From: DATARH01 sp963734125
GTDB taxonomy: Bacteria > Pseudomonadota > Alphaproteobacteria > ATCC43930 > CGMCC-115725
Assembly: GCA_963734125.1 (NCBI GenBank)
Contig: CAVTGB010000081.1
Span: 1-64,000 of the forward strand
Length of the DNA: 64,000 nt
Direction: 5' to 3'
The notes under the pieces are model-generated. The model was not told where the DNA came from. It was given only the letters and a program-made list of their open reading frames with translations, and made no database searches. Position numbers and translations under genes: made by a program. Shown piece by piece: positions 51,042-60,208 of this stretch; position 1 is the stretch's first letter, and each line of letters begins with the position of its first letter.

Positions 51042-51479
51042 ATGGCCAAGATTCCCAAAATCCTGCACTCGCACATCAACACTGCCTTTCCCGCCAATGT
51101 GTGCCTCCTCGGCTCGGTGTTGCCCAATGGCTTTGCGCAAGTCACCCCGCGCGGCGGCACGATGGTGTTCAACGACGAGCATATTGGCCTGTGGGAGCGG
51201 GGCAGCGGCAGCTCGGCCGACGCTATGAAGGACGGCAGCAAGCTGATGATCTATTTCAGAAAGCCGTCGCTGCGCGAAGAGGGCGTCTTGCCGCGCGGCG
51301 GGATCGCCCGCTTTTATGGCACCGCCAAGATCTACAAGTCCGGGCCGATCTACGAGGAGGTCTGGCAGCGGCTGGTCCAGCCCGAGAAAGAGCGCGATCC
51401 GGAGAAAAAGGGCTATGCGGTGCTGATCGCGGTCGAGCGCGCCGAGGATCTCGCCGGGCAGCCGTTGACCCTCGACTGA
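51042..51479 (+). CDS. Pyridoxamine 5'-phosphate oxidase-like FMN-binding protein
   Basis: Split-barrel flavin-binding protein of 145 residues. FPANVCLLGSVLPNGFAQVT, RGGTMVFNDEHIGLWERGSG and IYFRKPSLREEGVLPRGGIA show the PNPOx-like pattern. The family includes flavin reductases and heme- or F420-linked proteins, so the role is open. The ATG at 51042 follows GAGGACCTCA; upstream frame sequence is not family-like. It lies between the AhpD-like gene and the broken amidohydrolase on the same strand. Confidence 0.8.
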   Translation: MAKIPKILHSHINTAFPANVCLLGSVLPNGFAQVTPRGGTMVFNDEHIGLWERGSGSSADAMKDGSKLMIYFRKPSLREEGVLPRGGIARFYGTAKIYKSGPIYEEVWQRLVQPEKERDPEKKGYAVLIAVERAEDLAGQPLTLD

Positions 51480-51530
51480 GCGAACAGACCGAAGCCGCCG
51501 TCGCGAGAGAGCTGAAAGGGAGAGGCTGCG

Positions 51531-53257
51531 ATGTACGATCTGGTGATCCGCGGGGCGAGCGTTATCGACGGGCTCGGCCACGACCCGGTCCGCGCCGATG
51601 TCGCGGTAGCGGGCGGCCGGATCGCGGCGATCGGCGACGGTGGGCAGCGATGCCGCCGAGGTCGTCGATGCCGGCGGGCTCGCGCTGATGCCGGGCATCA
51701 TCGACCTCCACACCCATTACGACGCGCAGGTGACCTGGGACCGACCCTGTCGCCTTCGCCCTCGCTCGGCGTCACGACTCGGCGGTGATGGGCAATTGCG
51801 GCTTCGGCATCGTGCCGAGCCCGCCGCAGCTGCGCGATCTGATCATGCGCAACCTCGCGGTCGTCGAGGGCATGGACCTCGACGCGCTGCGCGCCGGGAT
51901 CGACTGGCAGTTCCAGTCCTTCGCCGAATACCTCGACGGTGCTGCGCGCGCGCGGCCCTACACGAACCTCGCCGTGCTGGTCGGGCATTCGGCGGTGCGC
52001 ACCGCGGTGATGGGCGAACGACGCCTCGGTACGCAAAGAGCCGACCGCCGGCCGAGCTCGGCCGAGATGAAGCGGCTCGTCGCCGAGGCGATGGACCAGG
52101 GCGCGATCGGGCTTGGCGCCTCCTATTCGCTCAATCATTCGGGCTGGGGCGGCGTGCCGATGCCGTCGACGATCAGCGATCTGTCGGAGTTCGACGCGCT
52201 GGTCGGGGCGATGGGCGGGCCGGGGCGCGGCGTCGTCGAGATCTCCTCGGGCCCGATCCCGGTCGACGCGATGGAGGAGATCGCCGCCCGCCACGGCCGC
52301 CGCATCTTCATGAGCACCGCGCTCGCGCTCTACAACGAGCAGTATCCCGAGCGCGCGATCGGCATGTTCGATGCCTGCGCCGCGGCCCAGTCGCGCGGCA
52401 ACGAGCTCTACATCCAGATCACCTGCCAGCCGCTGTCGTTCGATTTCACCCTGGCCAGCGCCTACCCATTCTACAGCCACCCGGCGTTCGACCCGATCAA
52501 GGCCTACGACCGCGAGCAGCTGAAGGCGGTGTTCCGCGACCCGAGCTTCCGCGACCGTTTCCGCGCCGATCTGAAGACGCCGCTGCCCGGCACCGTGTTC
52601 CAGGGCAACTGGGAACGCGTCATCGTCGCGGCGCCGGTAAAGCCCGAGAACAGCCGGGCTCGCCGACCGTACGATCGCCGACATCGCCCGCGATCGCGGC
52701 CAGCGATCCGCTCGACGTGATGCTCGACCTCGGGCTCGAAGAGAACCTCGACACCGGGTTTGTCGGGCGGTTCTTCAATGCCGTCGATGACGGGGTCGAG
52801 CCGCTGGTCAGGCACAAGGCCGGGGTCATCGCGCTGTCCGACGCCGGTGCGCATCTGGTGTATCTGTGCGACGCCGGGTTTGGGCTCTATTTCCTCGGCC
52901 ATTGGGTGCGCGACCGCGGCGCCTTCGACCTGCCGGAGGGCGTGCGCCGGCTGACCAGCCATCAGGCCGGGCTCTACGGCATCCCCGATCGCGGCCGGAT
53001 CGCGCCCGGCGCCTTCGCCGATCTCCTGCTGTTCGATCCCGCCACGGTCGGCATCTCCGACGTCGCGCCGGGTCAACGACCTGCCCGGCGGCGGCCCGCG
53101 GACAATCCGCGATCCGATGGGCGTCCACGGCGTCTTTGTCAACGGGGTCAAGGTCTTCGACGCCAAGGGCTACGCCCGACTCGAGAGCGGGCCGGGCCGG
53201 GTGCTCGACCGCTTCCTGCCGGCGCGGCGCACGACCCTCGCGAGCGCGGCGCAATAG
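51531..53257 (+). pseudogene. N-acyl-D-amino-acid deacylase-like amidohydrolase, multiply frameshifted
   Basis: Metal-dependent amidohydrolase of the D-aminoacylase type, broken by several indels. Pieces in order: MYDLVIRGASVIDGLGHDPV (51531), GGLALMPGIIDLHTHYDAQV with the HxH motif (from 51645), TLSPSPSLGVTT, MGNCGFGIVPSPPQLRDLIM (from 51785), VAEAMDQGAIGLGASYSLNH, a slip near 52660-52710, DVMLDLGLEENLDTGFVGRF, VIALSDAGAHLVYLCDAGFG (the metal Asp), then the end VFVNGVKVFDAKGYA to the TAG at 53257. At least six frame changes are needed, two of them compensating near 52016-52066. Either a decayed gene or badly resolved sequence. It closes the selenoprotein operon. Confidence 0.8.
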
Positions 53258-53262
53258 GCCGG

Positions 53263-53856
53263 ATGCGGGCCGCCCGCGTCCTCCTCGCGTTTTGGGCGGC
53301 GGCGGGCGCGGCCTGCGGCGTCATCGGCGCTAGCGAGGCGCTGACCGACGCGCAACAGGTCATCGCCGACATCAAGATCGCTCCGGCCGATGTGAAGGGG
53401 GCGGAGCAGAGACCGGGCGAGCTGACGATCAGCGCCGCCGCCGATCATGCCGACCGCGCCTACCGTGTCGGCGAGCCGATCGCCCTCTCGGTGCAGGTTA
53501 ACCAGGCAGCCTATGTCGCCGTGCTGCGGGTCATGCCCAACGGCGCCACGACGCTCCTCTTCCCCAACCGCCGGCAGCCGAGTGCAGAGGTGCCGGCCGA
53601 TGTGCCACTGCGCCTCCCCGAACCCGGGGGGCCGGCGATCACTGCCGCCGATAAGCCCGGGGCCGAGCTCTTCGAATTTATCGCCTCGACCCGTGGCAAT
53701 TCGTGGCTCTTCCACCGCAAGCCCCAGCCCTCGGCCGACTTTGCCGAATTCGGCACGACGACGCGCGAAGTGGCCCGCGACATCTTCCGCTCGCTGCGCG
53801 GCGCGCCCGGCTCCAGCGCCGCCGCGCATCTGGTGCTCCGGGTGGCCGGCGATTAG
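53263..53856 (+). CDS. DUF4384 domain exported protein
   Basis: Protein of 197 residues with an N-terminal export signal (RAARVLLAFWAAAGAACGV, possibly a lipobox at GAAC). A DUF4384 domain of unknown function follows: AYRVGEPIALSVQVNQAAYV, AVLRVMPNGATTLLFPNRRQ and ELFEFIASTRGNSWLFHR. The domain often occurs with serine/threonine kinases or caspase-like proteins, neither seen here. The ATG at 53263 lies five bases after the amidohydrolase stop. The gene converges with the cupin gene. Confidence 0.8.
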   Translation: MRAARVLLAFWAAAGAACGVIGASEALTDAQQVIADIKIAPADVKGAEQRPGELTISAAADHADRAYRVGEPIALSVQVNQAAYVAVLRVMPNGATTLLFPNRRQPSAEVPADVPLRLPEPGGPAITAADKPGAELFEFIASTRGNSWLFHRKPQPSADFAEFGTTTREVARDIFRSLRGAPGSSAAAHLVLRVAGD

Positions 53857-53867
53857 CCCCCGCGGCG

Positions 53868-54197
53868 TCAGCCGACGGCAACGAAATCGTAGATCCCGAC
53901 CCCCTGGATCACCAGGAACTTGCAGGCGCCGCCGGCTTCGCCATGCACGTGATGCGCGGTCTTGGGCGGCACCGCGCAGCGCTGGCCTGGTTCGAGCCGG
54001 TAGTTGTGCCGCGGCGCCCGGGTCTCGACGATCATCGGGCCTTCGAGGCAGACAAAGCTGTCGGTGATCGCGCTGTGATAATGCCACGGCACACTCTGGC
54101 CCTCGGCCAGCGTCAATACCTGCGCGCGCAGATCGGCGCCCTCGGCGACGATCTCGCGGCCAGCCAGTTCGTATGTGCCGCGCGAGCGGGTTTCCAT
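53868..54197 (-). CDS. Cupin domain protein
   Basis: Single small cupin of 109 residues. The metal-ligand motifs are VPWHYHSAITDSFVCLEG (His-x-His and downstream Glu) and the second-motif His pair in PPKTAHHVHGEAG. The fold binds a metal and may act on a small ligand or as a sensor; no specific reaction can be assigned. The ATG at 54197 is shortly preceded by AGGGGCCGATGG. It is transcribed divergently from the CmcJ-like gene. Confidence 0.85.
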   Translation of the reverse strand: METRSRGTYELAGREIVAEGADLRAQVLTLAEGQSVPWHYHSAITDSFVCLEGPMIVETRAPRHNYRLEPGQRCAVPPKTAHHVHGEAGGACKFLVIQGVGIYDFVAVG

Positions 54198-54346
54198 CGG
54201 CCCCTCCGGTCTCTGACGGTCAGGCGAGATTAGAACGAAATTTCGCGCTGTCGAGTCGCCCCCTCGTTCGTCTGTGCCGCCGGGGCCAGTTGAACGGGAG
54301 GACGGGCGACCCTATCATCACAGTGTCTTCCGTCGAGGAGCCGCCG

Positions 54347-55321
54347 ATGGCCGAGATCGCCGAACTGGACACCGCCCCCGCCACGATCGAGGCGAACCTC
54401 ATCTACCTCGCCGGCGGGGCTGACAGGCTGGTGACCTACGTCGCCGCGCCGGGCGGGCGCGACGAGCGCAGCGGCGGCGGCAGCGAAACGCACCCGGTCG
54501 TCATCCACAACGGCCGGCCGCTTGTCGACCGCTTCCAATTCGAGCGCGAGGGCTTTCGTTTTGTCGGTTCCCCGACGCGGGTCGCCGATTTCTTCGACGA
54601 TGCGGAAGTGCGGCGCGTCTATTACCCCGAATGCGAGGCCCTCATAAAAAAGGTGAGCGGCGCCAAGCGCGTCGTCGTCTTCGACCACACGCTGCGAACG
54701 GGGAGCGACGAGCAGCGCGAGAGGATGAAAATCCGCGACGTCGTCAGCCGTGTCCACAACGACTACACCGAATGGTCGGGGCCGCAGCGGGTGCGCGACA
54801 TCATGGGCGATGAGGCCGAGGAATTGTTGCGCGGCCGCTTTGCGATCATCCAGGTGTGGCGCCCGATCAACAACCCCGTCGAAAGCCACCCGCTGGCGAT
54901 CTGCGATGCGCAAACCGTCCGGCCCGAAACCCTCGTCGTCAACGAGCGCCGCTACCAGGGCCGCACCGGCCAGACCTACGGCATCACCTACGACCCCGGC
55001 CAGCGCTGGTACTGGTTTCCCCACATGCGGCCGGACGAAGCCCTGGTCTTCAAGGTCTACGAATCGGTGAATGACGGCCGCGCCCGCTGGACCGCCCACA
55101 CCGCCTTCGAAGACCCGACCTCGCCCCCCAACGCAAGGCCCCGCGAAAGCATCGAAATCCGCACGCTGGCGTTTTCTAGAAAGCGGCAGCGAGGAGCGGC
55201 AGTCGAGCGAGTTTACCGTGAAAACGTCGGCAGCACAACCATGACTGGCTCGCGCCAGAATGTTGCTGCGATAGCGGAATCACGGGCAAAAGCATCGTTG
55301 TACTCGCTGAACACCTGGTGA
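54347..55321 (+). CDS. CmcJ/NvfI family oxidoreductase, altered C-terminus
   Basis: Putative iron/2-oxoglutarate-type oxygenase related to the cephamycin CmcJ subunit and fungal NvfI. Family stretches are NGRPLVDRFQFEREGFRFVG, VVVFDHTLRTGSDEQ, VVSRVHNDYTEWSGPQRVRD, FAIIQVWRPINNPVESHPLA and WYWFPHMRPDEALVFKVYES; HND supplies likely metal ligands. After RESIEIRTLAF (about 55175) the protein runs on for some 47 residues that are antisense to a truncated gene, so the natural end was probably lost in a rearrangement. The ATG at 54347 follows GAGGAG by six bases. Confidence 0.78.
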   Translation: MAEIAELDTAPATIEANLIYLAGGADRLVTYVAAPGGRDERSGGGSETHPVVIHNGRPLVDRFQFEREGFRFVGSPTRVADFFDDAEVRRVYYPECEALIKKVSGAKRVVVFDHTLRTGSDEQRERMKIRDVVSRVHNDYTEWSGPQRVRDIMGDEAEELLRGRFAIIQVWRPINNPVESHPLAICDAQTVRPETLVVNERRYQGRTGQTYGITYDPGQRWYWFPHMRPDEALVFKVYESVNDGRARWTAHTAFEDPTSPPNARPRESIEIRTLAFSRKRQRGAAVERVYRENVGSTTMTGSRQNVAAIAESRAKASLYSLNTW

Positions 55322-55347
55322 ATGGCAGCTTCATCCCCTTCGGACAC
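55213..55347 (-). pseudogene. Truncated SnoaL/NTF2-like gene remnant
   Basis: A 44-residue N-terminal fragment. It starts at GTG 55347, two bases after the aminotransferase stop and preceded by a strong AGGGGGG site, and reads SEGDEAAIHQVFSEYNDAFA and ATFWREPVMVVLP before TAA at 55213. The pattern is that of the first helix of SnoaL/NTF2-like proteins. The remainder is missing where the CmcJ-like gene comes in from the other side, so this is a deletion or rearrangement junction. Confidence 0.6.
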
Positions 55348-55349
55348 GA

Positions 55350-56678
55350 CTACCCCCCTGACAGGCCCGCGAATAGCGGCCCCCGGCTTTCGGCGAATTC
55401 CTCGACGGCGGCGATGAGCTTGTCGGCGTCGGCGGCGTCGAGGGCGATCGAGAGCGCCATCATGCCGCGCTTGGCGATCCAGACGCCGCGCGCCAGCAGG
55501 TCGAAGTAGAAGAGGTCGAGGAGGCCGGCATTCCCCCGGGCCGCGTCGGCCTCGCAGCGGATCGGGGCATCGGTCATGTGCACCCCGATCATCGAGCCCA
55601 GCCCGGTGAACTGCATCGCCAGGCCATGCCGGCGGACAGTCGCGTTGAGGCGCTCGCGCAGACCTTCGCCGAACCGGTTGAGGGTGCGGGCGCGCTCGGG
55701 GGTGTAGATTTCGGTGAGGCCGACGAGGCCGGCATTCATCGTGAGGACGTTGTTGTTGAAGGTCCCGGCGTGCTGGAACCCGTCCTTCCGGCGTGGGTCG
55801 AACCATTCCATCAGCGAAGCTTTGCCGCCGAACGCGCCAAAGCTCATGCCGCCGCCGACGTATTTGCCCAAGGTCGTCATGTCGGGGAGGATCCCCAACG
55901 CCTCCTGCAACCCGCCGGGCGAGAGGCGCGAGGTCATCACTTCGTCGAAAATGAGGATGGCGCCGGTTTCGCTCGCGAGCGCGCGCAGGTCGGCGAGGAA
56001 CTCGGGCGCGGCCGGGATGCAGCCGCTGCCGCCGAGCATCGGCTCGATGAGGATCGCGGCCAGATCATGAGCGTGCGGCGCGACGAGGGCGCGGGTGCCG
56101 GGGATGTCGTTGTACTGAGCGACAAGAAACTCGAAGGGCGCGTTGACCCGGCTGCCCTTGCCGCGGAAATAGAAGACGCCGCCGTGATAGCCGCCCTTGA
56201 AGACGAGGATCTTCTCGCGCCCGGTCACCGCGCGCGCCAGGCTTACCGCCATCAGATTGGCTTCGGTACCGCTATTGGTGAAGCGCACCAGGTCGATCGA
56301 GGGAAAGCGCGCGCAGATCGCCGCGGCGAAGCGGGCTTCGGCCGGACCCTGCGCCCCCATGTTCCAGCCGGTGTCGAGCGCCTGGTCGAGCGCGCGGCGA
56401 ATGAGCGGGTGCGAATGACCGTAGAGGCCGGCGGTGAATTCGCTGAGGAAATCCAAGTATTCGTGGCCGTCCGCATCCCACAGGCGCGCGCCCTCGCCCC
56501 GCACCATCGTCAAGGGAAAGGGTTCGGCATAGATCGAATGGCGGGTGTTGCCGCCGGGGAGCGCGGCGCAGGCCGCTTCGTACTGCGCCAGGCTCTTCGG
56601 GTTCCGCCTGCGGTACTCGTCCTGCGCCTCGGCGAGCGCGGCGGCGACATTGATATTGGCGGGATGGGTCGGGCTCAT
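55350..56678 (-). CDS. Glutamate-1-semialdehyde aminomutase-like class III aminotransferase
   Basis: PLP enzyme of 442 residues. ALPGGNTRHSIYAEPFPLTM, DADGHEYLDFLSEFTAGLYG, FTNSGTEANLMAVSLARAVT, ILIFDEVMTSRLSPGGLQEA and the PLP Lys272 in TLGKYVGGGMSFGAFGG identify it. The sequence resembles HemL-type aminomutases, but the extended N-terminus and the context (TauD, CmcJ, SnoaL remnant) suggest a secondary or catabolic aminotransferase. The ATG at 56678 follows GGAGGAGA, a strong site. It is followed immediately by the truncated SnoaL-like remnant. Confidence 0.87.
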   Translation of the reverse strand: MSPTHPANINVAAALAEAQDEYRRRNPKSLAQYEAACAALPGGNTRHSIYAEPFPLTMVRGEGARLWDADGHEYLDFLSEFTAGLYGHSHPLIRRALDQALDTGWNMGAQGPAEARFAAAICARFPSIDLVRFTNSGTEANLMAVSLARAVTGREKILVFKGGYHGGVFYFRGKGSRVNAPFEFLVAQYNDIPGTRALVAPHAHDLAAILIEPMLGGSGCIPAAPEFLADLRALASETGAILIFDEVMTSRLSPGGLQEALGILPDMTTLGKYVGGGMSFGAFGGKASLMEWFDPRRKDGFQHAGTFNNNVLTMNAGLVGLTEIYTPERARTLNRFGEGLRERLNATVRRHGLAMQFTGLGSMIGVHMTDAPIRCEADAARGNAGLLDLFYFDLLARGVWIAKRGMMALSIALDAADADKLIAAVEEFAESRGPLFAGLSGG

Positions 56679-56757
56679 GGTGTCTCCTCCGGAGCCTGCC
56701 GGTTGTAGCATAAAGCCGAGCGCGTATGATTGCCGGAAGCGACAGGGGGCCGATCGG

Positions 56758-58554
56758 ATGGCCGAGAAGCGGGTCGAGCGGCGGCTGACGGCGATCCTCG
56801 CCGCCGATGTCGTCGGCTATTCGCGGCTGATCGGTGAGGATGAGGAAGGGACGCTGGCGGCTCTCCGGGCGCTGCGCCGCGAGCTGGTCGATCCGGGGAT
56901 TGCCGAGCATAAAGGGCGCATCGTCAAAACGACCGGCGACGGGCTCCTCGTCGAGTTCGCCAGCGTTATCGACGCGCTGCGCTGCGCCGCCGAGATGCAG
57001 CGCAGGGTCGCGGAACGCAACGAGCCGATACCGGCCGAGCGCCGCCTCCAGTTCCGCATCGGCGTCCATCAGGGCGACATCGTCGTCGAGGGCGACGACA
57101 TCCTCGGCGATGGCGTCAATATCGCCGCCCGGCTGGAAGCGCTGGCCGAACCGGGCGGGATCTGCGTCTCGGCTCGGGTCCAGGAAGACGCCGCCGGCCG
57201 GCTCGACCTCGCCTTTCAAAAACATCGCCCGGAAGGTGCGGGTCTATAGCGTTGCCCTCACCCGCCTCGCGCCAACGGCGCTCGGCACCCTCTCCCGCAA
57301 TGCGGGAGAGGGGGACTCCGGCGCGAGAGCGACAGGCTGGGTGAGGGCATCTCTCTTGCGCCGGCGCTTCCGGACAAGCCGTCGATCGCGGTCCTGCCGT
57401 TCGCCAACATGAGCGGAGACCCGGAGCAGGAATACTTCGTCGATGGGATGGTCGAGGAGATCATCACCGCATTGTCGCGCATCCACTGGCTCTTCGTCAT
57501 CGCCCGCTATTCGAGCTTCACCTACAAAGGCCGCGCCGTCGACGCGCAAGAGATCGGGCGCGAACTGGGCGTCCGCTACATGCTCGAAGGCAGCGTGCGC
57601 AAGGCCGGACAGCGCGTCCGTATCACCGCGCAACTGATCGATGCGGCAGATGGCGCGCACCTGTGGGCCGACCGCTTCGAGGGTTCGCTCGCAGACGTCT
57701 TCGAATTGCAGGACCAGGTCGCGGCCAGCGTTGCCGGGGTGATCGAGCCGGCCCTGCAGGCGGCCGAAATTCGCCGCGCGGCGCATCGCCCGACCGCGGA
57801 TCTGACGGCCTACGATTTCTATTTGCGCGCGCTCGCCGGGGTCTGGGCCTATTCGCCGGAGCGGATCATCCAGGGGCTGGGTCTCCTCGATCAGGCGATC
57901 GCCCGCGAGCCGCGCTTCGGGCCGGCGCTGGCGCTGGCGGCGAGCTATCGGGTCGACCTCGACAATACCGACGCCGCCGAAGATCCCGACGCCAACAAAA
58001 GGGTCGCCATCGAGCTGGCGCGGCAGGCGTTGCGCGTCGGCGCCGACGATCCGGGTGTGCTCGGCCGCGCCGCCATCGTGCTCGGCGGGTTTGGCGAGGA
58101 CATCGACGCGGCGCTGGCGCTGATCGACCGTGCGCTGGCGCTCAACCCGAGCTTTGCCGACGGCTGGTACCACAGCGGCTGGCTGCGCCTGTTGGCCGGC
58201 GAATTGGCGGTGGCGATCGCGCATTTCGAAAATTCGCTGCGCCTCAACCCACGCGGTCAGCGCGGATTTCATCTCAGCGGGATCGGCACCGCACAGTTCC
58301 TCTTGCGCCGCTTCGATGAAGCGGTGGCGATGCTGCGGGTGTCGCTTGAAGAATTGCCGAATTTTACCCCGACTTACCGTGCCCTGATGTCATGCTACGC
58401 CCATATGGGCCGCCTCGAAGCGGCCACGCAGATCGCCGAACGGCTGCGCACTCTCACCCCGCTGATAGTCCGCTCGGCGCGCGCCTTCCGCAACCCGGAG
58501 CACCGCGAGCTCTACCTCGCGGGCCTGCGCCTGGCGATGGGCGAGAAAGGATGA
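56758..58554 (+). pseudogene. Adenylate/guanylate cyclase with TPR-type C-terminus, interrupted
   Basis: Class III nucleotide cyclase fused to a FlgO/TolB-like and TPR region. The cyclase domain, from ATG 56758, has RRLTAILAADVVGYSRLIGE, KTTGDGLLVEFASVIDALR and GDDILGDGVNIAARLEALAE. After RLDLAFQ the frame is lost near 57215 and the next frame reads KNIARKVRVYSVALTRLAPT, entering a dispersed repeat (57254-57348). A third frame then resumes PALPDKPSIAVLPFANMSGD and runs to 58554 with ALIDRALALNPSFADGW-type TPR helices. The loss of several residues before KNIAR plus the repeat suggests real interruption. The C-terminal part alone could still be expressed. Confidence 0.8.
57254..57348. repeat. 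Dispersed repeat inserted in the cyclase gene
   Basis: GCCCTCACCC at the left and GGGTGAGGGC at the right end are perfect inverse copies, enclosing CCTCTCCCGCAATGCGGGAGAG-type hairpins. Its translation, LGTLSRNAGEGDSGARATGW, is a familiar repeat-derived string. It lies exactly where the cyclase frame changes. Confidence 0.85.
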
Positions 58555-58562
58555 TCTCGGTA

Positions 58563-58642
58563 AGTTCCCTGCGACAGCAGGGACCCACGCTACGAACGCT
58601 CGTGTTAATCGGTCAGATGGGTCCCGGCCTCCGCCGGGAACC
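58563..58642. repeat. Divergent palindromic repeat downstream of cyclase gene
   Basis: GTTCCCTGCGACAGCAGGGA and GGTCCCGGCCTCCGCCGGGA form two hairpins around a 35-base spacer, like the nuo-operon repeats but more diverged. The 197-base gap between the cyclase and TauD genes holds nothing else that I recognise. Confidence 0.75.
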
Positions 58643-58751
58643 AGTCTTTTTGCGATCGTCTGGGCCTGCACCTCGCGATTGGGCCGGCAAAGACGTGGCT
58701 CCGCGCCTCAAGCCCGCGGGAGGGGTCCCATACGGTGTCAGCGCCGGGGGG

Positions 58752-59714
58752 CTACCCGGGATAGGCCCGCCTGCCGTGGTCGCGCAGCCACAGGCGGACG
58801 AGGTGGCGGCGGCGCTCGGGATCGGGGAAATCCTCGAACTGGGTGCGGGCGTGGCCGAGGACGCGGTTGTCGACGAATTGCAGTTGCCCCGGTTCGAGGT
58901 CGAAATCCGCCGACAGCGACTCGTCGTCGAAGAGGTCGAGGAGGGCGGCCAGCGATGCCGCACCCTCATCATCAAACGGTTCGTCTTTGAGCGCATAGCC
59001 GCCGCGGATTTGGTGGGCGCTGAAGCGAGCGTGTAATTCACCGCCCGCGCTTAACACCGGCGCGGCGAAGACCGGCGTCTCGCCCGCGTGAAATTCGCGC
59101 TGGCGGTCGAACCAGAACGGGCGGTAGAGCCGCGCCAGGCGCTCCGGATGGCGGGCGAGGAGCGTGTTATAGAGGGTGTGGAAGCTCGCGACCCGGCTGT
59201 GGCCGCCCTGCTGCGCGGGGCGCAGGCAGAGGAGGACGACCGTATCGGGTGGCGCCCTATTGTAGGAATTGTCGGTGTGGAATTTGAGTTCGATATTGGT
59301 CTGGTCGGGCCGCACTCCGGAGCCGGGCAGGGCCGCGCGGCCGGTGTCGAGGACGTCGTAGATCATCTTGCCATCGAGGCTCTGGGCGACCGGGCGGGCG
59401 ACCATCGATGACAGGAGCCAGTAGAGGTCGATTGCGGCCGCGGCGCCGATTTCCTCGAGTGGCAGGCGGTCGACGATCGCGAAGCGGACGCCCCGGTCGA
59501 GGATGTGGCGCACTTCTTCCATCGCCGCGCGGCAGGCGGTCATCTCAAACTCTTGCGGCAGGCGCAGGACCGTCGGCAGCGGAAACCGGCGCACTTCGTC
59601 GGCGGCGCGGCGAATTTCGTCGAGCGCGGCGGTGGAGAGGGTGATCCGGTAATTCTCGCTTTTGAGGTCGCTCCGGCACCACGCGCTCGGGCCGGTGATC
59701 GCGGTGGGGCTCAA
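58752..59714 (-). CDS. TauD/TfdA family Fe(II)/2-oxoglutarate dioxygenase
   Basis: Oxygenase of 320 residues. The metal motif HxD is in IELKFHTDNSYNRAPPD, and the distal His is in QFVDNRVLGHARTQFED. The 2-oxoglutarate-binding Arg is in RRRHLVRLWLRD. GLY-type TauD enzymes hydroxylate sulfonates, phenoxyacetates or amino acids; the substrate here is unknown. The start is an uncommon TTG at 59714, supported by AGGGAGGAG five bases upstream and no ATG nearby. It is transcribed divergently from the thioesterase gene. Confidence 0.87.
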   Translation of the reverse strand: MSPTAITGPSAWCRSDLKSENYRITLSTAALDEIRRAADEVRRFPLPTVLRLPQEFEMTACRAAMEEVRHILDRGVRFAIVDRLPLEEIGAAAAIDLYWLLSSMVARPVAQSLDGKMIYDVLDTGRAALPGSGVRPDQTNIELKFHTDNSYNRAPPDTVVLLCLRPAQQGGHSRVASFHTLYNTLLARHPERLARLYRPFWFDRQREFHAGETPVFAAPVLSAGGELHARFSAHQIRGGYALKDEPFDDEGAASLAALLDLFDDESLSADFDLEPGQLQFVDNRVLGHARTQFEDFPDPERRRHLVRLWLRDHGRRAYPG

Positions 59715-59801
59715 GCTACTCCTCCCTTGCCGATGATCGCGCGATAAGACTATGGCGAGGGCGGGCGCCGCAAGGGCGTCGACCAGGAAAGAGGGCGCGC
59801 G

Positions 59802-60197
59802 ATGGATGCGTTGGCGAGGCTGAAGGAAATAAAGTTGCCGTTTGCCGAGCTGATGGGGATCGAATTCACCGCGGCGGCGCCCGAGCGCGTGGTCGCCGGG
59901 ATGACCGTGCGCGCCGAACTATGCACGATCCCGGCGGTGCTGCATGGCGGGGCGATCATGGCCTTTGCCGATACGCTCGGCGCCGCCGGCACGATCCTCA
60001 ACCTGCCGGAAGGCGCCGGCACGACGACGATCGAGAGCAAGACCAACTTCATCGCCGCCGCGCCGGTCGGCAGCCGCGTCACCGGGGAGGCAACGCCAGT
60101 GCATCGCGGCCGGCGCACGATGGTGTGGCAGACCCGGGTCACCACCGAAGCGGGCCGGCTCGTCGCGCTGGTAACGCAGACGCAACTGGTGCTGTGA
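59802..60197 (+). CDS. PaaI-type hotdog-fold thioesterase
   Basis: Acyl-CoA thioesterase family protein of 131 residues. LMGIEFTAAAPERVVAGMTV leads into the HGG motif of TIPAVLHGGAIMAFADTLGA, the catalytic region of the PaaI group. TIESKTNFIAAAPVGSRVTG follows. It probably hydrolyses aryl- or medium-chain acyl-CoA in the cytoplasm. The ATG at 59802 follows GAGGGCGCGCG. It converges with the TerC-like gene, with 11 bases between the stops. Confidence 0.88.
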   Translation: MDALARLKEIKLPFAELMGIEFTAAAPERVVAGMTVRAELCTIPAVLHGGAIMAFADTLGAAGTILNLPEGAGTTTIESKTNFIAAAPVGSRVTGEATPVHRGRRTMVWQTRVTTEAGRLVALVTQTQLVL

Positions 60198-60208
60198 GGA
60201 ACGGGAAG

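Noticed and set aside
51640..53856. A 738-codon plus-strand frame joining amidohydrolase pieces to the DUF4384 protein
   Set aside because: It passes through out-of-frame sequence and a family stop; the DUF4384 part has its own ATG at 53263, and the amidohydrolase pieces lie in several frames.
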